Position numbers and translations under genes: made by a program
Part shown: positions 44,320 through 52,153 of the stretch, one piece after another
How the letters are laid out: every line of letters begins with the position of its first letter
Numbering within the stretch: the stretch's first letter is position 1
The notes under the pieces: model-generated
What the model was told of the DNA's origin: nothing
What the model saw: the letters and a program-made list of their open reading frames with translations, nothing else
The model's database searches: none
Assembly (NCBI RefSeq): GCF_016861975.1
Contig: NZ_BOMB01000021.1
Coordinates: forward strand, 124,001 to 188,000
From: Actinocatenispora rupis
GTDB lineage: Bacteria; Actinomycetota; Actinomycetes; Mycobacteriales; Micromonosporaceae
Direction of reading: 5' to 3'
DNA length: 64,000 nt

Positions 44320-44410
44320 ACTGTATGCCAACACGTGTTTGCCCACAAGCGTTGACATCGGTGGGCGGCTCGTCCTATGTTGCCAACAGATGTTGACCAA
44401 CAACCGTTGG
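44320..44410. promoter_or_regulatory. Divergent promoter region with four TetR-type operators
   Basis: Four 14-bp sites follow CCAACA-N2-TGTTGG: 44328-44341, 44342-44355, 44383-44396 and 44397-44410, two head-to-tail pairs with 14-bp steps. For the monooxygenase, TTGACA (44352-44357) and TATGTT (44376-44381) are 18 bp apart. For tetR, TTGTGG (44343-44348) and TACAGT (44320-44325) on the minus strand are 17 bp apart. The sites overlap the tetR spacer and both -35 boxes and cover the expected monooxygenase start point. Confidence 0.75.
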
Positions 44411-44428
44411 CATACTTCGGAGGACGTC

Positions 44429-45895
44429 ATGTCGGACAGCCGCCCCGTACCCGCCACCACCGACGTGCTCGTCGTCGGCGCCGGACCCACCGGCCTGCTG
44501 CTCGCCGGCGACCTCGCCGCCGCCGGCGTCGCCGTCACCGTCGCCGAGCGCCGGCCCGACACCGTCAGCAACCTGTCCCGCGCGTTCACCGTGCACGCCC
44601 GTACCCTCGAACAGCTCGACGCCCGCGGCCTCGCCGACGAGCTGGTCGCCGCCGGCGGCACCATCGGCGACCTCCAGCTGTTCCTCGCCGCCGACCTCGA
44701 CCTCACCACCCTGCCGAGCCGCTTCCCGTACCTGCTGACCGTCCCGCAGTACGAGGTGGAGCGGGTGCTGCGGGCGCGCGCCGAGCGGGCCGGGGCGACG
44801 ATCGTGCACGACGCCGGGCTGACCGCGCTGCGGCAGGACGCGACCGGGGTGACCGCCAAGATCGGCGTCGCCACCGTCCGCGCCCGGTACGTGGTCGGCG
44901 CGGACGGCCACCGCAGCGCCGTACGCCAGCTGCTCGGGCTGCCGTTCCCCGGCGACACCGCGGTCCGTTCGATCATGCTGGCCGACGTACGCATGACCAC
45001 GCCGCCGACCGGTGACGTACTCCTGGCCAAGGGAGCGGGGAAGGCGCTGGCGCTCGTCGCGTCGTTCGGCGACGGCTGGTACCGGGTGATGGGGATGGAC
45101 AAGGGCAACGACCTGCCGACCTCCGCGCCGGTCACCCTCGACCAGATCCGCGACGTACTCCTGCGCACGCACGGCACCGACTACGGCATGCACGACCCGC
45201 GCTGGCTGTCCCGGTTCGGCAGCGACGAGCGGCAGTCGCCCGAGTACCGGGTCGGCCGGGTGTTCCTCGCCGGCGACGCCGCGCACGTGCACACCCCCGC
45301 CGGCGGCCAGGGCATGAACACCGGACTCCAGGACGCCGCCAACCTCAGCTGGAAGCTGGCCGCCGCGGTACACGGCACGGCGCCGGCCGGGCTGCTCGAC
45401 ACGTACCAGGCGGAGCGGTGGCCCGTCGGCCGGTCCGTACTCCGCAGCAGCGGCACCATGATGCGGCTCGCCGTCGCCGCCACCCCCGTACGCCGGGCGG
45501 TGCGCGCCGCCGCCGCCGGACTCGTCGGGCGGATCGGGCCGGTGAACCGCCGGGTCCGGGACCAGATCACCGGCATCGGCATCCACTACCCGGCACCGCG
45601 CGGCACGCACCGGCTCACCGGCCGCCGGGCCCCCGACCTGCCCCTCGCCGGCACTCGCCTGTACGAGGCGCTCCGCGCGCGGACGTTCGTGCTCGTCACC
45701 CCGGCGGACGTCAGCCCGGCGCCGGTCGACGGCGTACGGGTGGCGCACTGGGCCGACGGGCGCCGGGACACGCTGCTGGTCCGCCCGGACGGATACGTCG
45801 CGTACGCGAGCGACGGTACGGACGGGGCGGACCCGGGGCTGGCCGCCGCGCTCGCCCGCTGGGTGGGCCGCCCGGCCGCAACCCCGGTCGCCTGA
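44429..45895 (+). CDS. FAD-dependent monooxygenase (PheA/TetX/RdmE-like aromatic hydroxylase)
   Basis: The 488-residue flavoprotein is a group A hydroxylase. It has the N-terminal FAD motif VLVVGAGPTGLLLAGDLA, the DG motif region VRARYVVGADGHRSAVRQ, and the second FAD motif VFLAGDAAHVHTPAGGQGMN. The C-terminal about 110 residues form a thioredoxin-like fold seen in aromatic and polyketide hydroxylases. It should insert one oxygen atom into an aromatic or polyketide substrate using NAD(P)H. ATG at 44429 follows TCGGAGG. The divergent TetR gene and the operator cluster suggest induction by its substrate, possibly an antibiotic, as in rifampicin or tetracycline monooxygenases. The substrate itself is unknown. 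Confidence 0.92.
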   Translation: MSDSRPVPATTDVLVVGAGPTGLLLAGDLAAAGVAVTVAERRPDTVSNLSRAFTVHARTLEQLDARGLADELVAAGGTIGDLQLFLAADLDLTTLPSRFPYLLTVPQYEVERVLRARAERAGATIVHDAGLTALRQDATGVTAKIGVATVRARYVVGADGHRSAVRQLLGLPFPGDTAVRSIMLADVRMTTPPTGDVLLAKGAGKALALVASFGDGWYRVMGMDKGNDLPTSAPVTLDQIRDVLLRTHGTDYGMHDPRWLSRFGSDERQSPEYRVGRVFLAGDAAHVHTPAGGQGMNTGLQDAANLSWKLAAAVHGTAPAGLLDTYQAERWPVGRSVLRSSGTMMRLAVAATPVRRAVRAAAAGLVGRIGPVNRRVRDQITGIGIHYPAPRGTHRLTGRRAPDLPLAGTRLYEALRARTFVLVTPADVSPAPVDGVRVAHWADGRRDTLLVRPDGYVAYASDGTDGADPGLAAALARWVGRPAATPVA

Positions 45896-45909
45896 CCCAG
45901 GTACTCGAT

Positions 45910-45949
45910 GCGTGGCGGCGTGCAGAGCCCGCTCTGCCCACCTCCACGC
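45910..45949 (+). terminator. Two-tier stem-loop after the monooxygenase gene
   Basis: An inner GCAGAG/CTCTGC stem (45922-45937) and an outer GCGTGG/CCACGC stem (45910-45949) lie 15 bases past the stop codon. No T-run. Confidence 0.45.
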
Positions 45950-46042
45950 CTCATGCGTGCGCTGACGCGTCGCGGTGTACCGGGCCGGATCGGCGCATCG
46001 GCGTCACGGTGTGCGGGTCGCCGCGGCGGACGTGGCGTCCGC

Positions 46043-46184
46043 TGACGGGTGGCGGTCCGCGTCCGCCGCTGACACCGTGCCCGCCCCGAGCCGGCCCGAG
46101 CAGGGGTGCCGCGTCGCGGCCTGGTGACGGGTGGCGGTCCGCGTCCGCCGGCCCCAGCGCCGGCACCGTGCCCGCCCCGAGCCG
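46043..46184. repeat. Imperfect direct duplication upstream of the sigma factor gene
   Basis: A 26-bp block at 46043-46068 recurs exactly at 46125-46150, and the following 21 bp (46073-46093) recur at 46164-46184 after a small insertion. Period is 82-91 bp. Confidence 0.75.
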
Positions 46185-46409
46185 CCGCCGAGCCGGGGTG
46201 CGGGGCGGCCGGCGACGGTGGCCTCCCAACTGCCGTCGGGTTCGGCGGCGGCGCCCTCGACGCCGGCGGGTGAGCCGGCTCCGCGTGCCCTGGCGCATCA
46301 TCGGCGCGTGAACACCCCGCGGCCGTACGGGCAAGCAGCTCGTGACACGTCCGCTCGGACGACGAGCGCGGACCGTACACGCGGCCACCGCCGCGGGAAG
46401 GGACGACGG

Positions 46410-47045
46410 TTGTACGCGAGAACGACCCGGGCCGGGGACGACCCGCCCGAGGTGGGCAGCCCGCCCGACGCCGACCGGCCGGATCTGGCGGGACTGGCCG
46501 GGCCGGACCTGACCGCCACGTTCGGCCGGTTGTTCGACGAGCACGCCGAGGCGCTGCACCACTACCTGGCGCGGCGGATCGGTACGTCGGCGGCGGAGGA
46601 CGTGGTGGCGGAGACGTTCCTGGCGGCGCTGCGCGGCCGGCGGGGGTACGACCCGGCCCGTGCCGGCGTCCGCGCCTGGCTGTACGGGATCGCCGCGAAC
46701 CTGCTGCGCCACCACGTACGCGGGGAGGTGCGGGCGCTGCGCGCCACCGCGCGGCTGGCGTACCAGGCGGGGGTGGGGGAGGACCACGCCGAGGCGGTGA
46801 GCGCCCGGGTGGACGCGCAGCAGCGGGTCGGGCAGCTCGCCGCGGCGCTGGCCGAGCTGACGCCCGGCGACCGCGAGGTACTGCTGCTGACGAGCTGGGC
46901 CGGGCTGACGGCGGGCGAGATCGGTGCGGCACTGGACATCCCGGCCGGCACGGTGCGGTCCCGGCTGCACCGGGTGCGCCGCTGGTTGCGCAGCCACGCC
47001 CCCACCACCGCACCCACCGACCGTGAGGACCGCACCGATGACTGA
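46410..47045 (+). CDS. ECF-type RNA polymerase sigma factor
   Basis: The 211-residue protein has sigma region 2 (about 38-105: LFDEHAEALHHYLARRI, AEDVVAETFLAAL, WLYGIAANLLRHHVR) and region 4 (about 140-200: LTPGDREVLLLTSWAGLTAG and IPAGTVRSRLHRVRRWL). It directs RNA polymerase to alternative promoters. TTG at 46410 is preferred because GGGAAGGGA lies 8 bases in front; GTG at 46308 would add 34 unrelated residues. The stop overlaps the start of the next gene by 8 bases. That gene encodes a membrane protein of the CU044_5270 type, usual next to these sigma factors and probably its membrane partner or anti-sigma factor. Confidence 0.9.
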   Translation: MYARTTRAGDDPPEVGSPPDADRPDLAGLAGPDLTATFGRLFDEHAEALHHYLARRIGTSAAEDVVAETFLAALRGRRGYDPARAGVRAWLYGIAANLLRHHVRGEVRALRATARLAYQAGVGEDHAEAVSARVDAQQRVGQLAAALAELTPGDREVLLLTSWAGLTAGEIGAALDIPAGTVRSRLHRVRRWLRSHAPTTAPTDREDRTDD

Positions 47046-48396
47046 CCGGCAGACCGACCCCGTGCGTACGCTCTGGACCGAGCCGGAGCTGGACGACGCG
47101 CTCCGCGCCCTGCACCCCGAAAGCGCGCCGCCCGCCGACACCGCGCTGCACAACGAAACCGTGCTGAACGCCGGCACCGCGCCTGCAAACGAAACTGTGC
47201 TACACAACGAAACCGCGCTGCACGCCGGCACCGCGCCAGGCAACGAAACCGCGCTGCACAGCGAAACCGCGTCGCCCGCCAGCACCGCACCGCACACCGG
47301 GCCACACAACGAAAGCGTGCTGTACAACGGAACCGCGTCGCACGCTGGCACTGCGGCGCGCGGTGGGCGGGGTGACCTGAGCCGGGTGCGTACCGCGCTG
47401 GCGGAGGCGCTCGCCGCCGAGACCGCCGCCGACCCGGTCGTCACGCCGGCGGGAAGGCCGCAGCGGCAGCGGCGCCGGCGCTGGCCGTACGCGGCGGTCG
47501 CGGCCGGTGTCGCGGTGCTCGCCGCGGCCGGGATCGCGGTGGCCGACCCGTTCGGCGGCGACCACGGCACCGGTACGTCCCGGCCGGTGCCGGCGGTTCC
47601 GGCGGCGGGCACGCTGAACACCGCCGCCCGCAACGTGTCCGCGGGTACGGGGGAGCAGCCGGGGCCGGGCCAGTACCTGGTGGTCACGAACCGGGTGACG
47701 ACGGTCGGCCAGGCCACGAACATGCCGGGCGACTTCGCGTACCGGACCACGCGGCAGAGCCGTACCTGGGTGCCGGCGGACGACGGCGGTACGTGGGTGC
47801 AGGACAACCGCCGCATCGGCGGGACCACGTGGCTGGTGGGCAACGCGGTGGACGCGGCGAGGCACGGCGTCCGGCCGCAGTCCGACGGCGATCCGGACGG
47901 CCGCTGGTCCGCGCGCTGCGGCGACTTCTTCGCCGTGTACGCGCACCACGCCGCGCGGTGCGACCGTACGAAGGACTGGAAGCAGCCGACGGCGGCGCTG
48001 CTGGCGACGCTGCCGACGGATCCGAGGCGGCTGCTGGCGCTGATGCTGGACGGGCAGCGGCTGAGCCCGGACAGCGAGGACTACGTGCTGCAACGCGCGC
48101 AACTGTTGCTGCAGAGCGGGATCGTGCCCGCGGACCGGCGCGCCACGCTGTACCGGACGCTCGCGTTGCTGCCGCACCTGACGGTGACGGAGAGGTTCGC
48201 GAACCTGGACGGCAGGCGCGGCACCGCGCTCGGCATCGAGGCCGTCGGGTACCGGCGGGACGTGATCATCGACCCGGCGTCCGGGCAGTACATTGGGTTC
48301 CGGTTGGTACAGACCGGATCGGGCGCGGTACCGGAGGGGACGGTGCTGGACTCGGCGGCCCTGTCGGTGTCGGTGGCCGACCGGGTCGGCGACTGA
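47038..48396 (+). CDS. CU044_5270-like membrane protein, probable sigma factor partner
   Basis: The 452-residue protein has a cytoplasmic N-terminus (1-148), one transmembrane helix (about 150-170, PYAAVAAGVAVLAAAGIAVA) and an external domain of about 280 residues with the CU044_5270 features GQYLVVTNRVTTVGQ, LPTDPRRLLALMLDG and GIEAVGYRRDVIIDPASGQY. Proteins of this kind follow ECF sigma genes and may act as anti-sigma or sensing partners; direct proof is lacking. The N-terminal region is unusual: residues about 39-106 are built from N-E-T/S-rich repeats of 16-18 residues, coded by 54-bp tandem units of lower GC. ATG at 47038 overlaps the sigma gene by 8 bases. Confidence 0.85.
   Translation: MTDRQTDPVRTLWTEPELDDALRALHPESAPPADTALHNETVLNAGTAPANETVLHNETALHAGTAPGNETALHSETASPASTAPHTGPHNESVLYNGTASHAGTAARGGRGDLSRVRTALAEALAAETAADPVVTPAGRPQRQRRRRWPYAAVAAGVAVLAAAGIAVADPFGGDHGTGTSRPVPAVPAAGTLNTAARNVSAGTGEQPGPGQYLVVTNRVTTVGQATNMPGDFAYRTTRQSRTWVPADDGGTWVQDNRRIGGTTWLVGNAVDAARHGVRPQSDGDPDGRWSARCGDFFAVYAHHAARCDRTKDWKQPTAALLATLPTDPRRLLALMLDGQRLSPDSEDYVLQRAQLLLQSGIVPADRRATLYRTLALLPHLTVTERFANLDGRRGTALGIEAVGYRRDVIIDPASGQYIGFRLVQTGSGAVPEGTVLDSAALSVSVADRVGD
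47152..47355 (+). repeat. Degenerate tandem repeat coding NET-rich units
   Basis: Two well-matched 54-bp units (47152-47205, 47206-47259) are followed by two decayed units (47260-47307 and from 47308). The base composition is poorer in GC than the flanks. Confidence 0.75.
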
Positions 48397-48404
48397 CCGG
48401 GTGC

Positions 48405-48437
48405 CCCCGGGGTACGCGGATCGCGCGTACCCCGGGG
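48405..48437. terminator. Bidirectional terminator hairpin
   Basis: Perfect 14-bp arms (48405-48418 and 48424-48437) around a 5-base loop between the convergent CU044_5270-like and nuclease genes. No T-run. Confidence 0.75.
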
Positions 48438-48442
48438 ACCGG

Positions 48443-50803
48443 TCACGGCCGCAGCCGGACGATCTGCGGGTCGTGGTCGCTCGTCTGGTTCGCGAACTCG
48501 GAGTTGATGTGCACGACCTGGTAGTCGTGCCGCGGCAGCAGCGCCGGCGACACGAGCACGTGGTCGAGCACCTCCGAGTTGCCCTCGTAGTCGTACGTGT
48601 AGCGCTGGTCGAGCGGCAGCGTCGACGGCAGGTCCACCAGCGAACGGCCCGCGGTGAGCGTCTTCGCGGTCGTGGAGAACTCGAAGTCGTTCAGGTCACC
48701 GAGCACGACGACCCGGGCGTTCGCGTCGATCGCCTGGATCTTCCGCACGAAGTCGTGCACCAGCGTGGCCTGCTGGTGCCGCTGCGTCTCCGAGGAGCGC
48801 GCGGGCGGCTGGTACCGGCCCATCAGCGGCTGGTCGCCGCCCTTCGAGTTGAAGTGGTTGGCCAGTACGAACAGCGTCTTCCCGCGGTACGTGAACTCGC
48901 CGGCGAGCGGCTTGCGCGAGTCCTGCCACGCGCCGTCGGCGGGGGAGACCCGGCCCGGCGAGTGGGTGAGCTGCGGCGCGCCGTTCACCTCGGTGACGTC
49001 GGTCGCGGTGGTCGCGTCGCCGGGCGCCCGGTCCACGAACGCCACGCCCCGGTCGGTACGGAACAGGAAACCGACGCGGATGTTGCCGCCCGGCTGCCCG
49101 CCGTCGGCGTCGTTCACCGGGTCGATCGACCGGTACGAGTACGTCGGGCCGCCGGCCGCCTGGATCGCCGCGATCAGCTTGCCCCAGGTCTGGTCGGCCG
49201 CGACGACACCGTCGTCGGTCGCGCCGTCGTTGTCCTGGATCTCTTCCACCGCAACGATGTCCGGCGCGGACAGGTTGTGCACGATGCCCTCGGCCAGCCG
49301 CCGGTACTTGTCGGCCGGGTCGCCGGGCGCCAGGTTCTCCACGTTGTACGTGGCGACGGACAGCTCGCCGTCGCGCTGCGGCCGGGTCGTACCGGGGGTG
49401 ATGCCGCCGGGGACGACCTTCGGCGCGGCCACCGGGTCGAGCATGTAGTTGCCGAACGAGTAGTCCAGGACGCCGTCGACGGCGCCGGGCAGCGTGTCGC
49501 CGGTGTTGGCGGCGGGCACCTTCGCCAGCGCGCTCGACAGGATCAGCCGCTTCGTGTTCGCCTTGGCGTACCCGGTGTACTTGACGCCGCCGTTCGGGGT
49601 ACGCACCCCGCCGACGCCGGCCGGCAGCACCGGCAGCTCACCGTACGAGTTGGTGGGGCCGACGGCGACCGAGTCGCGGACCTCGACCAGCATCCCCTCG
49701 ACCGACTCGTACGCGTCGATCGCGTTGTGCGTGGGGTCGAACGTGCTGCTCGCCTCGACGTCACCCGGGTCGTCGGTACGCGCAGCGTCCGGGATGCGCA
49801 GCCCGCCCGGCCCGATCAGCGTCGCCGTGGGCAGCGCCTGGTCGTGCGCGTCGACGGTGACGGTCGGGTGGTCGAGCTCGGTGGTGGTCAGGTTCGTCGC
49901 GGTGTTCGCCGCCCGGTACTCGCTGACCGTGCCGGCCACCGTGACCGCGTCGCCCCGCGCCACCGTCGGCTTGGCCGAGGTGAACACGTACAGGCCCTCG
50001 CTGGTGGCGGGGTCGCCGTCCGGGTGCGGGTCCTGGAACCAGAAGCCCTTCGGCCCCACCGCGGTCACCACGCCCGGTACGCCGACGACGGCCTTGCCGG
50101 CCAGCGGCGACCGGTGCGCGGCGCCCTGGATGTCGTGGATCCGCGCCGGCTGCCCGGTCGGCGACGGGGTCGGCGACGGCGACGACCCGCCCCCGGTACC
50201 GGACGGGTCGGGCGCGCCGACGGTGAAGTCGGCGGCGTTGTCGTCGGAGTCCGCCGCGGTACTCCGCAGCGCGGCGGTCGTGTTGCTCAGCGCCGGCACC
50301 GGGGAACCCTCGGCGTCGGTGACCGGGCCGTACCCGACGAAGTCGTGGACGCCGTCGGCGTGCGCGCAGCTCGCGCCGCAGGACAGCGCGGTGGCGGCGG
50401 AGACCAGCGCGACGCGGCCCGTGGTGGCGCTCATCGCGATCGAACCGGTGACGTTCGGACTGGGCAGGGCGGTCGTGCCGCCGCTGCCGGCGGCCTCGCC
50501 GACCAGGTACGACGCGCCGGCGGCGAGGCTGCCGGACAGCGCGGTCACCTGCCAGTTCGTACCGCTGGCCGAGGAGTACTGGACGCTCCAGCCGGACAGG
50601 TCGACGGCGGTGCCGCCGCGGTTGGTGAGCTGCACGTAGTCGTTGGTGTAGGTGGCTCCGGAGTTGCCGCCACCGCCGTACACCTGGCTGACCACCACGT
50701 CGGCCGACGCCGCGGACGCCGTACCGACGAACGCGAGGGTCAGCCCGGCGGCGGTGGTCAGCGCGAGCACGCCGCCGAGGGCGGCACGGGTGCGCGTGGA
50801 CAC
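48443..50803 (-). CDS. Secreted ExeM/NucH-like endonuclease/exonuclease/phosphatase with lamin-tail domain
   Basis: The 786-residue protein has a signal peptide (about 1-32, ending GTASA), a lamin-tail (LTD) domain (about 34-150; VVVSQVYGGGGNSGATYTND, VDLSGWSVQY), a Ser/Pro/Thr linker, an OB-like domain (about 220-340; GVVTAVGPKGFWFQDP), and a C-terminal EEP nuclease domain (about 470-786) with VATYNVENLAPGD, VAVEEIQDNDG, VLGDLNDFEFS and a final NQTSDHDPQIVRL. These residues are the metal and catalytic set of the DNase I superfamily. Such ExeM/NucH-type proteins degrade extracellular DNA. GTG at 50803 has a consensus AGGAGGT site. Unlike some relatives there is no obvious sortase or membrane anchor at the C-terminus. 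Confidence 0.93.
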   Translation of the reverse strand: MSTRTRAALGGVLALTTAAGLTLAFVGTASAASADVVVSQVYGGGGNSGATYTNDYVQLTNRGGTAVDLSGWSVQYSSASGTNWQVTALSGSLAAGASYLVGEAAGSGGTTALPSPNVTGSIAMSATTGRVALVSAATALSCGASCAHADGVHDFVGYGPVTDAEGSPVPALSNTTAALRSTAADSDDNAADFTVGAPDPSGTGGGSSPSPTPSPTGQPARIHDIQGAAHRSPLAGKAVVGVPGVVTAVGPKGFWFQDPHPDGDPATSEGLYVFTSAKPTVARGDAVTVAGTVSEYRAANTATNLTTTELDHPTVTVDAHDQALPTATLIGPGGLRIPDAARTDDPGDVEASSTFDPTHNAIDAYESVEGMLVEVRDSVAVGPTNSYGELPVLPAGVGGVRTPNGGVKYTGYAKANTKRLILSSALAKVPAANTGDTLPGAVDGVLDYSFGNYMLDPVAAPKVVPGGITPGTTRPQRDGELSVATYNVENLAPGDPADKYRRLAEGIVHNLSAPDIVAVEEIQDNDGATDDGVVAADQTWGKLIAAIQAAGGPTYSYRSIDPVNDADGGQPGGNIRVGFLFRTDRGVAFVDRAPGDATTATDVTEVNGAPQLTHSPGRVSPADGAWQDSRKPLAGEFTYRGKTLFVLANHFNSKGGDQPLMGRYQPPARSSETQRHQQATLVHDFVRKIQAIDANARVVVLGDLNDFEFSTTAKTLTAGRSLVDLPSTLPLDQRYTYDYEGNSEVLDHVLVSPALLPRHDYQVVHINSEFANQTSDHDPQIVRLRP

Positions 50804-50989
50804 GCGAGGGACCTCCTGGGTCGTAGGAGGCCGGCGGCGAGAGCGTCACCACCGACCTCGGCCGCCCCGCTCTGGGCGACCCTCTTGGGTACCACCCGCA
50901 CCCCCTACGTGTCAGTAGCGCGACGGAATCCGAGCGTTGAACGTTAGCGACCGACCCCGCCTGTCGTACCTGGCGCCTACGCTCGGGAC

Positions 50990-52000
50990 ATGGCAGCCGA
51001 GTACGAAGAGGTCAGCGTCGACGGGCGGACGCTGAAGGTGAGCAGCCCCGGCAAGGTCTACTTCCCGGCCCGCGGCCTGACCAAGTGGGACACCGTCTCG
51101 TACTATCTGGCGGTCTCGGAGGGGATCCTGCGGTCCCTGCGGAACCGGCCGACGATGCTGCAACGGTTCCCGTCCGGCGTCGACGGCGAGATGTTCTTCC
51201 AGAAGCGGGTGCCGGCCAAGCGCGCCGACTGGCTGCGTACGGCGACGATCCGGTTCCCCAGCGGGCGCAGCGCCGACGAGCTGGCGCCGGACGACCTGTC
51301 GCACGTGGTGTGGGCGGCGAACCTGGGCACGATCACGTTCCACCCGTGGCCGGTGCGGGTCACCGACGTGGACCGGCCGGACGAGCTGCGTATCGACCTG
51401 GATCCGCAGCCGGGCACCGACTTCCGCGACGCGGTCACGGTCGCGGCGGAGGCCCGCGCGCTGCTCGACGAGGTCGGCCTGGTCGGCCACCCGAAGACCT
51501 CCGGCGGCCGCGGCGTGCACATCTACGTGCGGATCCGGCCGGAGTGGCAGTTCACCGAGGTGCGCCGGGCGCTGATCGCGTTCGGTCGCGAGCTGGAGCG
51601 GCGGATGCCGTCGGCGGTGACGACCGCGTGGTGGAAGGAGGAGCGCGGCGAGCGGGTCTTCGTCGACTACAACCAGGCCGCCCGGGACCGCACCATCGCC
51701 TGCGCGTACTCGCTGCGTCCGACGCCGCGCGCGACGGTGTCCACCCCGGTCACCTGGGACGAGCTGCCCGACGTGGACCCGGACGACTTCACCCTGACCA
51801 CCGTCCCGGACCGCCTGCGTACGGTCGGCGACCCGCACGCCGGGCTGGACGACGCGGCGTACGGGTTGGAGGCGTTGCTGGAGCTGGCGGACCGGCAGGA
51901 GCGCGACGGCCTGGGCGACCTGCCGTACCCGCCGGACTATCCGAAGATGCCGGGCGAACCGCCGCGCGTGCAGCCGTCCCGCGCCCGTCACGACACCTGA
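50990..52000 (+). CDS. Stand-alone LigD-type polymerase domain (archaeo-eukaryotic primase family)
   Basis: The 336-residue protein matches the polymerase domain of bacterial NHEJ ligase D, which adds nucleotides (preferring ribonucleotides) and fills gaps at double-strand breaks. It shows KVYFPARGLTKWDTVSYYL, the metal motif ELRIDLDPQPG with the DxD pair, KTSGGRGVHIYV with the conserved His, and VFVDYNQAARDRT with the third catalytic Asp. Neither the nuclease nor the ATP-dependent ligase domain of LigD is fused, and no ku or ligase gene is in the window. Separate PolDom proteins are common in actinomycetes. ATG at 50990 fits, though the ribosome site is weak. The C-terminus is Pro-rich. Confidence 0.93.
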   Translation: MAAEYEEVSVDGRTLKVSSPGKVYFPARGLTKWDTVSYYLAVSEGILRSLRNRPTMLQRFPSGVDGEMFFQKRVPAKRADWLRTATIRFPSGRSADELAPDDLSHVVWAANLGTITFHPWPVRVTDVDRPDELRIDLDPQPGTDFRDAVTVAAEARALLDEVGLVGHPKTSGGRGVHIYVRIRPEWQFTEVRRALIAFGRELERRMPSAVTTAWWKEERGERVFVDYNQAARDRTIACAYSLRPTPRATVSTPVTWDELPDVDPDDFTLTTVPDRLRTVGDPHAGLDDAAYGLEALLELADRQERDGLGDLPYPPDYPKMPGEPPRVQPSRARHDT

Positions 52001-52032
52001 ACCGCCAGAACACCTGAACCGCCACGACGCCT

Positions 52033-52063
52033 GAGCCCCGACGGTCCCGTGCCGGCGGGGCTC
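52033..52063 (+). terminator. Hairpin after the LigD-type polymerase gene
   Basis: Arms GAGCCCCG (52033-52040) and CGGGGCTC (52056-52063) form an 8-bp stem 33 bases past the stop. A 15-bp direct repeat (ACACCTGAACCGCCA-like) lies between the stop and the stem. Confidence 0.5.
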
Positions 52064-52079
52064 CCGTCCCTCCAATACT

Positions 52080-52108
52080 TTGAATCTCGTATGATATCTT
52101 CGTCAGGT
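52080..52108 (+). promoter_or_regulatory. AT-rich promoter-like patch before the NmrA-like gene
   Basis: TATGAT at 52090-52095 is a good -10 hexamer in an unusually AT-rich stretch, about 60 bases before the ATG at 52154. No -35 match lies at standard distance; TTGAAT at 52080 is too close. An activator-dependent promoter or operator is possible. Confidence 0.35.
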
Positions 52109-52153
52109 AGTACGGGAACCAGAACAGGATCCCGGCGTACCCGAGGAGCCGTC

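Larger units (their letters stand above)
45896..46409. other. 514-base region without a convincing gene
   Basis: It holds a hairpin just after the monooxygenase gene, an imperfect direct duplication (46043-46093 and 46125-46184) and low-complexity GC-rich DNA. A GTG at 46308 could extend the sigma factor gene upstream but lacks a ribosome site. No known protein fragment was recognised in six frames. Confidence 0.6.

Noticed and set aside
46308-46409. GTG 46308 as start of the sigma factor
   Set aside because: No ribosome site lies in front of it and the extra 34 residues look unlike sigma region 1; TTG 46410 has GGGAAGGGA at the right distance.
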